Below are positions 1-10,652 of a DNA stretch of 15,270 nucleotides, in pieces. The notes under the pieces were generated by a model. The model saw only the letters and a list, made by a program, of their open reading frames with translations. It had not been told where the DNA came from and did not search any database. The first letter of the stretch is position 1; every line of letters begins with the position of its first letter. This stretch comes from JASTVH01 sp042862465. GTDB lineage: Bacteria; Pseudomonadota; Gammaproteobacteria; Pseudomonadales; Oleiphilaceae. The stretch is taken from NCBI GenBank assembly GCA_042862465.1, contig JASTVH010000020.1:1-15270 (forward strand), read 5' to 3'. A program made the translations under genes and the position numbers.

Positions 1-125
1 AAATCCAGGCCAAAAAAGCACTCTGTCGCACAAATAGATCCTTTCTTTTGCTCCTACACTACTTAACACTATAGAACGAATTAGAAATAATGCAAATTTT
101 GACACAAAAAAATATTTAGAATTAA
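1..125. other. AT-rich segment at the truncated 5' side of barA
   Basis: Positions about 60-125 are strongly AT-rich (runs of A around 103-112), while the kinase gene from about 130 onward is GC-rich. The kinase frame stays open leftwards to a TAG at 35-37. The residues it would encode there do not resemble the first membrane helix and periplasmic domain expected of BarA/GacS. I see no RNA gene or recognisable coding sequence here. It may be the edge of an insertion or rearrangement that removed the kinase N-terminus, or a diverged leader. Confidence 0.4.
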
Positions 126-151
126 TCTCCCCCATCTTCCTCCAGGACGTC

Positions 152-2599
<2,448 letters not shown>

Positions 2600-2834
2600 G
2601 GTGAAGCGGCCGGTTACAGAACCGCCTTGTGGTGATGGACTGAGGCCTCAAAGCGCGTCGTCAGCTGACGCACTTTCTCTGGTACCACCGTCCGCCATGA
2701 GCTAGAGACACTTCTCCGACTTGTCACTGCCACCAGAACCACATCCGCAAGGGCCAGCGGACTTATCAGCAGTAGGCAGATCGCAACGTCATGCATGGTC
2801 GGTTGCTTTGCATTGAGTTGTGCCCCCAAGGCCA
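2600..2834. other. Intergenic region between convergent genes, with a doubtful small minus-strand ORF
   Basis: This stretch separates the kinase gene (+) from the DUF2059 gene (-). It holds a 10-bp palindrome GTCAGCTGAC near 2661 without a clear T tract. On the minus strand a 73-codon frame (2835 down to 2614) starts with an ATG overlapping the DUF2059 stop as TGATG, a translational-coupling arrangement. Its product has one hydrophobic stretch near residue 15-40 but resembles no family I know. I treat it as possible rather than called. Confidence 0.3.
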
Positions 2835-3326
2835 TCACTTCCTATCATTGTTCTTTTGAAGGTCCGACAGGCGCTGTGCCTCTTCCTCAATCATCCGCCG
2901 GAGTTCAGGCAGGTTCTCCTGCACGCGACGCTGACCGATGGCCGCGCCCTTGGCCATCAAATCGGGCGCCGTTGTCAGCATCTTCTGGCCAATGGGCGTG
3001 GAATAGAATGCGTTGATCTCGACCAACTCTTCTTCCGTGAACGTTTCCGTGTAGAGCCCCACGAATTCGTCGTGCAGACTCTTAGCGCTCATGTACTTTT
3101 TGAAGAACGCCTTCATGGTGTCTTCATAGGGCCGCAGCCCGGGATTGTTCTGCAGCTCCAGCTGCAGCATGGCATTGAGTGAATCACCGAGCAGTTGATC
3201 CAGATGCATGGTTTTCAGCAGCTGGGAGGCGGCCTTTTCGTGGCTGGTCATATCAGCCCAGGTCGCTGGGGCTGAAGCCAGACTCAGGCAGCACAGGGCG
3301 GCCAGGGCAAACGTGCGCAAGCTCAT
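2835..3326 (-). CDS. DUF2059 domain-containing secreted protein
   Basis: This 163-residue protein has a Sec signal peptide (basic start, hydrophobic core, cleavage after the Ala-rich TWA at about residue 24), so it is probably periplasmic. The rest is helical and charged. It shows the DUF2059 pattern: a segment with TFTEEELVEINAFY, then the STPIGQKM motif at about residues 107-115, and a long amphipathic C-terminal helix. The molecular function of DUF2059 is not established. The gene lies 111 bp downstream of the OsmC-YcaO gene on the same strand, with an 8-bp perfect hairpin between them, so co-transcription may be attenuated. The ATG at 3326 gives the complete signal peptide. Confidence 0.8.
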   Translation of the reverse strand: MSLRTFALAALCCLSLASAPATWADMTSHEKAASQLLKTMHLDQLLGDSLNAMLQLELQNNPGLRPYEDTMKAFFKKYMSAKSLHDEFVGLYTETFTEEELVEINAFYSTPIGQKMLTTAPDLMAKGAAIGQRRVQENLPELRRMIEEEAQRLSDLQKNNDRK

Positions 3327-3380
3327 GGTTCCAATTCCTTTCTTTGCGTTCTGATACGGCGCTCCGGCACCGATTGATGG

Positions 3381-3402
3381 CTGGCACGAGGTCCCGTGCC
3401 AG
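3381..3402 (-). terminator. Hairpin between the YcaO and DUF2059 genes
   Basis: CTGGCACG (3381-3388) pairs perfectly with CGTGCCAG (3395-3402) across a 6-nt loop. It lies 36 bp after the YcaO stop on the minus strand. No T run follows in either direction, so it is more likely a 3'-end stabiliser, attenuator or processing structure than a full intrinsic terminator. Confidence 0.45.
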
Positions 3403-3437
3403 TGCGTTCCCTGATCTCTGCCCGTTGCCGAAGGCGG

Positions 3438-5630
3438 CTAGAGCGCCACCCCGGCCCGCGCAGCCCGATGGGCGTGCAGCTTGCGGTAGCTGTCAATCAA
3501 CCGCTGGTGCTTCTCCAGCCCCTTAAGTTCCAGATCGGTGGGCTCCAGCCCATGGAAGCGCACCGTGCCGTCCACAGACCCCACCACGGCTTTCATGGTC
3601 TCGGCCCCGAACATGCGCTCCAGGTTGTGGTAGAAGTCCTCCAGCGCCAGGTCATCGTCCAGGGTAATTTCCAGCACGGCCTGCACCGCACGGTAGAACA
3701 GATTGCGCTCGACGGTGTTGTCGTTGAACTGCAGGAAGGCCTCGACCCGGTCCAGGGCGTCCTCGTGGTCCTGCAACGCCAGGCTGATCAGCAGTTTCAG
3801 TTCCTGGATGGTTAGCTGGCCCCAGACGGTATTCTCGTCGAACTCGACGCCGATCAACGTGATGATCGTCATGTACTCGTCGAGGGGCTGATCTTCCAGA
3901 CGTTCGATCAGGTCCGTCAGCTCCGCATCATCGAGGCGGTGGAGATTGAGGATATCCTCCCGGAAGGCCAGCGCCATGTTGGTGTTATCCCACACCAGAT
4001 CCTCCACCGGATAGACCTCGGAATACCCCGGCACCAGAATCCGGCACACGGGCGCGCCCAGATCCTCATGCACGGCCATGTAGACCTCCTTGCCCTGATC
4101 CCGCAGGATGCCGAACAGGGTGTCCGCCTCCTCTGCAGTGGAACCGGAAAAGTCCCAATGCGTGAAGGGGTGGTCCGGCCTGGCGCTGAAGAATCGCCAG
4201 GAGACTACCCCGGTGGAGTCGATGAAGTGCTCCACGAAATTGTTCGGCTCGGTCACTGCCAGGCTGTTGAAGGTGGGCGGAGGCACATCGTTGAGGCCCT
4301 CGAAGCTGCGCCCCTGCAGCAGTTCGGTAAAGCTGCGCTCCAGTGCCACCTCGAAACTGGGGTGGGCTCCGAAGGAAGCGAACACGCCACCCGTGCGTGG
4401 GTTCATCAGGGTCACGCAGGCCACTGGGAAACGCCCGCCCAGGGACGCATCCTTCACCAGCACCGGAAAGCCTTGCGCCTCCAGCGCACGCAGCCCTTCC
4501 AGCAACCCCGGGTACTTCTCCAGCACCTCCAGGGGTACATCCGGCAGCGCCAGTTCCTCTTCAATAATCTGCTTCTTCACCGCCCGCTCGAAAATCTCCG
4601 ACAGGCACTGCACCTGGGCTTCGGGGACCGTATTCCCGGCACTCATGCCGTTACTCAGGAACAGGTTCTCCACCAGGTTGGAGGGAAAGTACACCACCTC
4701 GCCATCAGACTGGCGTACATAGGGTAAAGCGCAGATGCCCCGATCCGTGCGGCCGGAATTGGTGTCGAACAGATTCGACGCGCTTAGCTCGCCCTCCGGG
4801 TCGTAAATGGCACGACAGTGGTCATCCAGCAACCCCTCCGGCAATGCGTCATCCGGCCCCGGCTGGAACCAGCGCTCATCCGGGTAATGCACGAACGGCT
4901 GGCCGGCGATCTCCGGGCCGAAGTACTGGTCGTTGTAGAAGAAATTGCAGCTCAACCGCTCGATGAACTCCCCCAGGGCCGAGCACAGGGCGCTTTCCTT
5001 GGTGGCACCCTTGCCGTTGGTAAAGCACATGGGCGAAGCGGCATCGCGGATATGCAGCGACCAGGCATGCGGCACGATATTGCGCCAGGAAGCGATCTCG
5101 ATCTTCATGCCCAGATCCTCGAGGATACGGGTCATGTTGGCGATGGTCTGCTCCAGCGGCAGGTCCTTGCCCTCGATATAGGTGCGGTGATCCTCGTCGG
5201 GTTCCACCATCAGCAGTGCCTGGGCATCCTCGTCGAGGTTGTCCACGGCATCGATCTCGAAGGTCGGGCCGGTCTGCACCACCTTCTTGACCGTGCAGCG
5301 GTCGATGGAGCGCAGAATGCCCTTGCGGTGTTTCTCGGGCAGGTCTTCCGGCAGCTGCACCTGAATCCGAAAAATCTGGTTGTAGCGGTTTTCCGGATCA
5401 ACGATGTTGTTCTGGGAGATGCGAATATCGTCGGTGGGGATATCCCGCGCCTTGCAGTACACGCGCACGAAATAGGCCGCACAGAGCGCCGAGGAAGCCA
5501 GGAAGTAATCGAACGGACTGGGCGCGGAGCCATCCCCCTTATAACGGATGGGCTGGTCGGTCACCACGGTGAAGTCGTCGAACTGGGCTTCGAGGCGGAG
5601 ATTGTCGAGAAAGCGGACGTTGATTTCCAT
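3438..5630 (-). CDS. ycaO: OsmC-YcaO fusion protein (non-azoline YcaO)
   Basis: The N-terminal part (about residues 1-135 from this start) is OsmC-like with two cysteines, one in SALCAAYF (C50) and one in DRCTVKKV (C112), placed like the peroxidatic pair of OsmC/Ohr proteins. The middle (about 165-545) is a YcaO ATP-binding domain. Acidic motifs SALGEFIERLS (E221, E224) and QCLSEIFERAV (E345, E348) match the ATP/Mg-binding helices. The C-terminal about 130 residues are helical and TPR-like, as in E. coli YcaO. There is no C-terminal PxPxP, so it is not an azoline-forming cyclodehydratase. E. coli YcaO (586 residues) has been linked to methylthiolation of ribosomal protein S12 with RimO. Here the added OsmC domain makes about 730 residues. 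I chose ATG 5630 because OsmC homology begins there. An upstream in-frame ATG at 5684 has a better AAGG site and would add 18 residues. Confidence 0.88.
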   Translation of the reverse strand: MEINVRFLDNLRLEAQFDDFTVVTDQPIRYKGDGSAPSPFDYFLASSALCAAYFVRVYCKARDIPTDDIRISQNNIVDPENRYNQIFRIQVQLPEDLPEKHRKGILRSIDRCTVKKVVQTGPTFEIDAVDNLDEDAQALLMVEPDEDHRTYIEGKDLPLEQTIANMTRILEDLGMKIEIASWRNIVPHAWSLHIRDAASPMCFTNGKGATKESALCSALGEFIERLSCNFFYNDQYFGPEIAGQPFVHYPDERWFQPGPDDALPEGLLDDHCRAIYDPEGELSASNLFDTNSGRTDRGICALPYVRQSDGEVVYFPSNLVENLFLSNGMSAGNTVPEAQVQCLSEIFERAVKKQIIEEELALPDVPLEVLEKYPGLLEGLRALEAQGFPVLVKDASLGGRFPVACVTLMNPRTGGVFASFGAHPSFEVALERSFTELLQGRSFEGLNDVPPPTFNSLAVTEPNNFVEHFIDSTGVVSWRFFSARPDHPFTHWDFSGSTAEEADTLFGILRDQGKEVYMAVHEDLGAPVCRILVPGYSEVYPVEDLVWDNTNMALAFREDILNLHRLDDAELTDLIERLEDQPLDEYMTIITLIGVEFDENTVWGQLTIQELKLLISLALQDHEDALDRVEAFLQFNDNTVERNLFYRAVQAVLEITLDDDLALEDFYHNLERMFGAETMKAVVGSVDGTVRFHGLEPTDLELKGLEKHQRLIDSYRKLHAHRAARAGVAL

Positions 5631-5669
5631 GACGCGGGTACTCGGGGTTGAAGCATTTGGCAGGCCCTG

Positions 5670-5694
5670 AAAAGGCGCCGCCATTATGCCTTTT
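5670..5694 (-). promoter_or_regulatory. Hairpin enclosing the upstream ATG of the YcaO gene
   Basis: AAAAGGC (5670-5676) pairs with GCCTTTT (5688-5694) across an 11-nt loop. On the minus strand the alternative YcaO start codon (5684-5682) lies in the loop and its AAGG site in the stem. On the plus strand the same sequence ends in six T residues and looks like a weak intrinsic terminator, though no plus-strand gene precedes it. It could tune the choice of start; that role is inferred. Confidence 0.3.
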
Positions 5695-5807
5695 TTGACT
5701 CCCCACGTCTTGGTTCTTCACATTGAACGGGCGCGCCCCTGCAGACCGCAAGACTAGCCAGTGCCTGCCCGTCAAGCCGCACAGAAAAGCGTCGAATCGG
5801 ATGCGCC

Positions 5808-6104
5808 CTACCGCGTCGACACGCAGCCATCCTCACCCCGCTGAATAGGCGGACAGGAGACAGAACCGAACGAACAGAATACACAACAGTCACCGGTTTT
5901 GGGCTTGAGCACTGCGTGGCAATGCTCACATTCGTAAAAATACTGGCAGGCATTGGTGGGCATGGTCTCGGTTTTCTGGTGACCGCACGCGGGGCACGTA
6001 ATAGTGGACTCCAATATGAGCGATTGCACTGTCCTCTCCAGAGCTTGCCGTGGACATATTCCTGGATAACCGACTTCTATTGTTGAAGATAGTCTGGAAT
6101 CCAT
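5808..6104 (-). CDS. GDCCVxC-type small zinc-ribbon-like protein
   Basis: The product carries two CxxC pairs (TCPACG and ECEHCH) followed by GDCCVFCSFG and CPPIQ near the C-terminus. These are hallmarks of the small GDCCVxC family, in which one of the Cys positions is selenocysteine in some members; here all are cysteine codons. The cysteines suggest metal or thiol chemistry in the cytoplasm. From memory, members often sit near mercury or heavy-metal resistance genes, but no mer gene is visible here. The start is uncertain. ATG 6104 has a GGAGG site about 6 nt upstream and gives 98 residues. A GTG at 6029 gives 73 residues, closer to the usual family length, but its GAGAGG is only 3 nt away. 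The gene lies downstream of the secreted-protein gene ending at 6162 and may share its transcript. Confidence 0.75.
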   Translation of the reverse strand: MDSRLSSTIEVGYPGICPRQALERTVQSLILESTITCPACGHQKTETMPTNACQYFYECEHCHAVLKPKTGDCCVFCSFGSVSCPPIQRGEDGCVSTR

Positions 6105-6161
6105 CAATCTCCTCCAGGCCATGCTTCCTCTGGTCGACTTCCAATTCTGGGGCCAGGTAGG

Positions 6162-6653
6162 TCACTCAGCCCTGGCATCAGCACCGTGCTCGGAGAGCTG
6201 CGCGCCGAACCACCGGTGGATCGCCGTCAACAACTTCAATCTACTGGTTGTGAAGGTTATCTCGGCGCCTTGGGGGAGCTCCGAATAGGAGATCTTGATT
6301 TGCGAAGCATTGGCCTCGAGCGCTTTTAAACCCGGCATCCCCCGCCCGTGCAGTTTGGCCGGATCCGAATAGTCGCCACGTCGAAATCTCTCGGCCTCAT
6401 GTTTCAGATGGCGCTGTATCAGCGCAATTTGATCGACATCGCGCGAATCCCTGACCAAAACCCGTTCGATCCCACCCGACTCCGTCAACTTGAAAACGTG
6501 GATCGTCTTTGACATGTCAAAGGGCATGACGCTGTGGGACATCGAATGAACACGCTGTTGCGGTGATTGCGCCAACGCGATCGAACTGGCTGTAAGCACC
6601 AGTGCTGCGATTACTGGCACTACACGATAGACATAAACTCGAGACATTTTCAT
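6162..6653 (-). CDS. Secreted protein of the family often misnamed aspartate carbamoyltransferase
   Basis: This 163-residue protein has a signal peptide (cleavage after SIALA at about residue 28). The mature part includes a Met/His-rich SMSHSVMPFDMSKT segment, an IALIQRHLKHEAERFRRGDYSDPA region, and a C-terminal HRWFGAQLSEHGADA motif. I recognise this as a conserved family frequently annotated in databases as aspartate carbamoyltransferase. The length, the signal peptide and the absence of carbamoyl-phosphate-binding motifs argue against that name. The His/Met content may suggest metal contact in the periplasm, but this is inference. It precedes the GDCCVxC gene by 58 bp or more on the same strand, so the two may be an operon. 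AAGG lies 4 nt before ATG 6653; a second ATG is at 6647. Confidence 0.7.
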   Translation of the reverse strand: MKMSRVYVYRVVPVIAALVLTASSIALAQSPQQRVHSMSHSVMPFDMSKTIHVFKLTESGGIERVLVRDSRDVDQIALIQRHLKHEAERFRRGDYSDPAKLHGRGMPGLKALEANASQIKISYSELPQGAEITFTTSRLKLLTAIHRWFGAQLSEHGADARAE

Positions 6654-6922
6654 GAAACCTTCCCTAAAGGACCGAGGTGCATATTCATCTTGCGATTTGG
6701 AGACAATGAATAATGCCGGTGACGGATGAATGTCCGTTGCCCCTGAAATACCGAAGGAACGACCGATCAGGCGGTGCCCCGCCCCTTAAAAGATGTGAAA
6801 CCGATCACTCTTTTTATGGGCTAACCAGTACTTCTGGGCCTCATTAGCACTTGCCTTTTCTCCTAAATTAGCCGCTCGGGTAACTGTAACGTTACCTCTA
6901 AAACGATTATAAGGAGACAATT
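6654..6922. promoter_or_regulatory. Divergent intergenic region with a GGTAAC-N6-GTTACC dyad
   Basis: This region separates a minus-strand gene (start 6653) from a plus-strand gene (start 6923), so it must hold both promoters. GGTAAC (6879-6884) and GTTACC (6891-6896) form an inverted repeat with a 6-bp spacer, and the palindrome GTAACGTTAC lies within it. It ends 26 bp before the ATG at 6923, a position suited to an operator. No good sigma70 pair is obvious. The AAGGAG site at 6911-6916 serves the plus-strand gene. Confidence 0.45.
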
Positions 6923-7882
6923 ATGAAAGGCCTGAAACCTACTACTGGTGCGATACTTCTCACACTCACCCTCCCGTTAGCGGCGAACGCCGAGCTACGG
7001 TCCCTTAACGAGACGGATATGTCCTCTGTAACGGGGCAAGCCGGTTTAACTGTCGAGATATCCGACGCACAGATCAGCATTGGAGAAATCAACTATAAAG
7101 ACGAGGGCAATATTTTCATTGAAAACACGGGGCTTGCCGGGGCCGGACTGATTCAGGCGCGCCGCGGATTGGCTGTGACCGAAGGAAACCTGCTGGATAA
7201 CGTGAAAGTGACCGTTGATATTGCCGGTGACGCGAGCGATTCCGCGGGACTGGAAAGCCAGTGGGGGCTGGGAAAAATCACAGGTGCAGCGTTGGCGCTC
7301 TCTTCCTCCTCTGTCGGGGATCATGGCGAATCCGCCGTTGACATCAGCGACGGTGATCTGGTGATCTCCATCGGCGCCATCGATGAGGCGGATATGGTCG
7401 ACTTCGGGGCGTACACTGACCGAGTAAGTCTCGGAAAAAGCACAATGAATGCGGGAGAAGCTGCTTCAAACACGGGTACCGTCCTGATGTCCAATGTGAT
7501 GATGAGCGGCTTTGTCGGTCCGATTGATATTGTCGTGGATGGCCAGGAAAACACCATGAATATCAATAGTTATTTACAAGCCGACGGTGAAATGACCCTC
7601 GATTTCTTGAGTACTTCGTTGGATTTCGCCGTTCATAACCGACGGGGCCAGGATGTCTTGATCTTTGACAACACGGCCACGGGTGAGAGCGTCTCCTATT
7701 TTCATGCACAGGCAGATATCGGCGCGAATGCCGATCCGAGCAAGGGACTGCGATTCAATCTGACCGATGCTTCCGGTGACATGGACTTCACAAACATCAC
7801 CCTGGGTAGCGCACCGTCCATTGGGCATGTCTACCTGACCGATGTATCCATGCAAGCTGACTTGAACGTTTACGGCCACTAA
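6923..7882 (+). CDS. Secreted DUF6160-like (FilA-type) protein
   Basis: The 319-residue product has a clear Sec signal peptide (KGLKPTTG, then a hydrophobic core, cleavage after ANA at residue 23). The motif L-x-E-x-x-M-x-x-V-T-G-Q-A-G-L-T-V-E-I follows immediately. That N-terminal motif marks a family of exported gammaproteobacterial proteins (DUF6160, including FilA-like putative pilus-system proteins); the family name is from memory. The remainder is Gly/Ser/Asp-rich with alternating polar and hydrophobic residues, suggesting a beta-rich surface or outer-membrane protein. Cysteines are absent. AAGGAG lies 7 nt before the ATG, which strongly supports this start. It converges with a MalT-like LuxR regulator gene, a plausible controller. 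Function unknown. Confidence 0.75.
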   Translation: MKGLKPTTGAILLTLTLPLAANAELRSLNETDMSSVTGQAGLTVEISDAQISIGEINYKDEGNIFIENTGLAGAGLIQARRGLAVTEGNLLDNVKVTVDIAGDASDSAGLESQWGLGKITGAALALSSSSVGDHGESAVDISDGDLVISIGAIDEADMVDFGAYTDRVSLGKSTMNAGEAASNTGTVLMSNVMMSGFVGPIDIVVDGQENTMNINSYLQADGEMTLDFLSTSLDFAVHNRRGQDVLIFDNTATGESVSYFHAQADIGANADPSKGLRFNLTDASGDMDFTNITLGSAPSIGHVYLTDVSMQADLNVYGH

Positions 7883-7893
7883 TCAACGGCCCC

Positions 7894-7946
7894 GGCCCGC
7901 GTTTCTCATGCGATTAACGGAGACGAGTTTGTGAGAAATGCGGGCC
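7894..7946. terminator. Bidirectional-type terminator hairpin between convergent genes
   Basis: A 15-bp stem, 7894-7908 with 7932-7946 (GGCCCGC at the base, one G-U wobble), closes a 23-nt loop. It lies 12 bp after the plus-strand stop and 22 bp before the end of the minus-strand LuxR gene. Four T residues follow at 7952-7956 in the plus direction. The position and stem strength fit transcription termination, chiefly for the secreted-protein gene. Confidence 0.65.
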
Positions 7947-7967
7947 ATACCCTTTTGATTTCGATTT

Positions 7968-10646
7968 CTACACCAACCTGAATTCTCTTGCCACCGCCAC
8001 CGCTTCGGTACGGGTCTTTACCTGCAGTTTGCCGAAGATATTACGCAAGTGATTTTTGATCGTGGACAAAGAGACCTCCATACGCTCGGCGATCCATTTA
8101 TTCGACCTGCCTTTGCAAAGCATCTGCAACACTTCGATTTCTCTTGGCGTGAGTTTTTCAACCTGGGTCGCCTGCGTCGCGGCCGTTGTCCTCACCCTTT
8201 CAGCATCTTCGGAAAATGGCACGGCAGACCGAAGAGCGAGCAGCTGCCGGCAATATTCAGCGAGAGACGCCTGTTGCTGCGCTTTTTTGATAAACACTTC
8301 CAGCTGCTGTATGTCATCTGCAAATACCCCAACAAAGCCCGCCGATTGGGCGACGGACAAAGCCTGCTCCATTGTATGCTGGGCCAGGTCTGTCTTTCCC
8401 TGCATATGCAGCTGAAGCCCCATTAAGATATCGGCTTTGACCACACGATAGACGACGCCGTTTTGCAACGACTGAGAGCGGATACCGGCCAGCTTTTCCG
8501 AGCAATCATGTTGCAGTAAGATTTCGGCCACACATTCGAGCAAGGCCAGATTGTGCTCCCGATGAATGACTCCCGAATGGTGCCGCTTTCGATGCTCGTA
8601 CCAAGCCAACAAAGGTTGCACCTGACCCCGCTTTAAAGCCACCAGGGCATGCATTGCCTTCAGATCAAAGAAACCGACAAAATCCTGGTCGGTGTAATTA
8701 CTTCTAACCTCCGCCTCTAACTCGGTGACCACTTTTTGAGCGTCTTCCAAGTGCCCCGAACTCATCAGCAGATCAAATAACACAACGTACTTGGCATGAA
8801 TGATGTTGCGTGGATCAGTATGAGAATCCAACCGCGTCTGTAGGAGCCGGTAATGGTCCCAGGCGGCATGCAGATCAAACCGTTCACGCTTAATCGTTAC
8901 CAGCTGGGAATACACCATTACCATATCGGGTAAGCAGTCCATGCCTCTGTCCGAAAGCCAGGCTAGGTTTTCCTGGGCTACCTGTTCAGCCAAAGACAGT
9001 TTGCCGTTTAACAGCAACGCCGGAAGCAACCACCCGAGCGCGGCAATCAGACAGGAACCATCGTCTGCCTTTTTGGCCAGGGCCACACTGTTGAATCCAT
9101 AGTCGACGCTGTCGTTGATCTGGTCATTTATGAAGCTGTCGGCTGTCAGGCCGCAATAGCACCAACACAATAAGGGCGCACTCTGCTCTGTCAGTGCGTC
9201 CAGAACCTGTTGAGTGTGGTAAGTGGCTTCCTCCACCCGTCCGGTAAAACGCAACATGTGGCTACGCAGGAAATGCGCCCCGATTTGCAACGACTCGTCT
9301 AAGACATCTGCTTTTTGAAACCTGTTCTCCAGCAATTCTAGATACTTTTTCGACTCTTCATATCGAAAAAGGCTAAAACAGGACAGTGCTTTGGCCATCA
9401 ACAGGTAGGGTTGACGCTCAACAAAATCAGAGGGAAACAAATACAGCACGCTGGAAAGCGAACCTGACTGGTAAAGCTGTAAATGATTGGGATAGGCCGC
9501 TTGAATGATCTGAAGTACGCGCCCCCAGGACTCGGTTCGGGTGGCAACCGAAATCGCTTCTTCAATCTTTTGATGATCCAGAAAATAATCAATCATTTGA
9601 TCCAGTTTTTTCCGGTCCGCCGCCACTACTCGAAAGTGATTGGAAAGCCATTCCCGGAATAATGGATTAAATACAAACCACCCTTCTTCATAGCTCGACG
9701 CGCACGCGATGAAATCCTGCCTGGTAAACTCTTGAAACGCCCAGTCCCCTGCTTCACCAAATAATAAACGGGTCAATTCAGCATTAAATATGCCCGGAAT
9801 ACTCAATACGTTGCAGATCGCCTGTTGCTTCGCCGACAAGTGGGTGTATAACTGCTGCGACAGGAACTCCGACATATTTGTTTCCGAAGTTGAAAGCGCC
9901 TCATCCAGCAGCAAACCCGACTTCATCGAAATACAGAGAATATTCACCAACGCCGGCCACCCTTCCGTTTTGGCCTGTATGCGTTGAAGATCAGTGTCAG
10001 ATAATTCAGTGCCCAAGATGGCTTGCATATAGGTCTTCGTCTCAGCGCTGCTGAAGCCTAGCCGCGCTTTGGTGATTAAGACGGCTCGACCTTTACTCAG
10101 CCTTTCCACTAATCCGAGATCAGGCGACGTACGACTACCGATAATAAACTTCAACCAGTAGGGGGCGTAATCCAGCATACGGGAAAACGACGAAAGGATA
10201 TCCCGGTGGGTCAGATGATGGAAATTATCCAGCACAACGGTAAAACGCGAGGGGCGATCCCACCGGCGGCTGACCGCATCCAATCTATTTAACAACCAAT
10301 CGACATACTCCGCGTAATTCAACTCCGTCGATTGAGACAGCAGCCTGCCCGTATCCTGTTTGATACCCGGAATCAGCCGCTCCAACGCGAGCGAGATATG
10401 GTTCCAAAAGGCGCGCGCACTGTTGTCATGGCTATCCCAACGCACCCAGGCAAAAAACTGACCTTGCTCAGATAACCACTGTTCAATAAGGCAACTTTTT
10501 CCATACCCTGCAGGCGCAACCACGGCTAAAAGATTGGTATCCGCATCCCACATAAAATCGGCTAACACCGATTCCCTGCGGACAAGCGATTTCGACTGTG
10601 GGGGTAATAGTTTGTTTTGAACGTGCGTGACTTGCATCTGCAACAT
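7968..10646 (-). CDS. MalT-like LuxR-family transcriptional activator (STAND ATPase)
   Basis: The product is about 892 residues, the usual size for MalT/AlkS-type activators. The N-terminal NTPase has a Walker A APAGYGKS (about 44-51), a Walker B-like TVVLDNF near residue 133 and a following winged-helix region. The middle (about 350-800) is an all-helical TPR-like sensor array. The C-terminal 60 residues are a LuxR HTH: LTPREIEVLQ, IAERMEVSLSTIKNHLRNIF. Such proteins bind an inducer through the TPR region, oligomerise with ATP and activate transcription from direct or inverted sites. The effector cannot be read from sequence. The convergent secreted-protein gene and its upstream dyad are the nearest candidate targets. 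The start is ambiguous: ATG 10646 or ATG 10637, neither with a strong ribosome site; a TTG at 10652 is also in frame. Confidence 0.88.
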   Translation of the reverse strand: MLQMQVTHVQNKLLPPQSKSLVRRESVLADFMWDADTNLLAVVAPAGYGKSCLIEQWLSEQGQFFAWVRWDSHDNSARAFWNHISLALERLIPGIKQDTGRLLSQSTELNYAEYVDWLLNRLDAVSRRWDRPSRFTVVLDNFHHLTHRDILSSFSRMLDYAPYWLKFIIGSRTSPDLGLVERLSKGRAVLITKARLGFSSAETKTYMQAILGTELSDTDLQRIQAKTEGWPALVNILCISMKSGLLLDEALSTSETNMSEFLSQQLYTHLSAKQQAICNVLSIPGIFNAELTRLLFGEAGDWAFQEFTRQDFIACASSYEEGWFVFNPLFREWLSNHFRVVAADRKKLDQMIDYFLDHQKIEEAISVATRTESWGRVLQIIQAAYPNHLQLYQSGSLSSVLYLFPSDFVERQPYLLMAKALSCFSLFRYEESKKYLELLENRFQKADVLDESLQIGAHFLRSHMLRFTGRVEEATYHTQQVLDALTEQSAPLLCWCYCGLTADSFINDQINDSVDYGFNSVALAKKADDGSCLIAALGWLLPALLLNGKLSLAEQVAQENLAWLSDRGMDCLPDMVMVYSQLVTIKRERFDLHAAWDHYRLLQTRLDSHTDPRNIIHAKYVVLFDLLMSSGHLEDAQKVVTELEAEVRSNYTDQDFVGFFDLKAMHALVALKRGQVQPLLAWYEHRKRHHSGVIHREHNLALLECVAEILLQHDCSEKLAGIRSQSLQNGVVYRVVKADILMGLQLHMQGKTDLAQHTMEQALSVAQSAGFVGVFADDIQQLEVFIKKAQQQASLAEYCRQLLALRSAVPFSEDAERVRTTAATQATQVEKLTPREIEVLQMLCKGRSNKWIAERMEVSLSTIKNHLRNIFGKLQVKTRTEAVAVAREFRLV

Positions 10647-10652
10647 GGACAA

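Noticed and set aside
2614..2835. 73-codon minus-strand ORF overlapping the DUF2059 stop
   Set aside because: The TGATG overlap is suggestive, but there is no ribosome site beyond the upstream gene and no known family; left as a possibility only.
3939..5651. Long plus-strand frames (3939-4727 and 4818-5651) opposite the YcaO gene
   Set aside because: Shadows of the YcaO gene in high-GC sequence, with no ribosome sites and no recognisable domains.
5926..6165. 79-codon minus-strand frame between the two small minus-strand genes
   Set aside because: It overlaps the Cys-rich GDCCVxC gene in another frame, and its product has no conserved motifs.
6162..6653. Aspartate carbamoyltransferase
   Set aside because: Signal peptide, 163 residues and no carbamoyl-phosphate or aspartate binding motifs.
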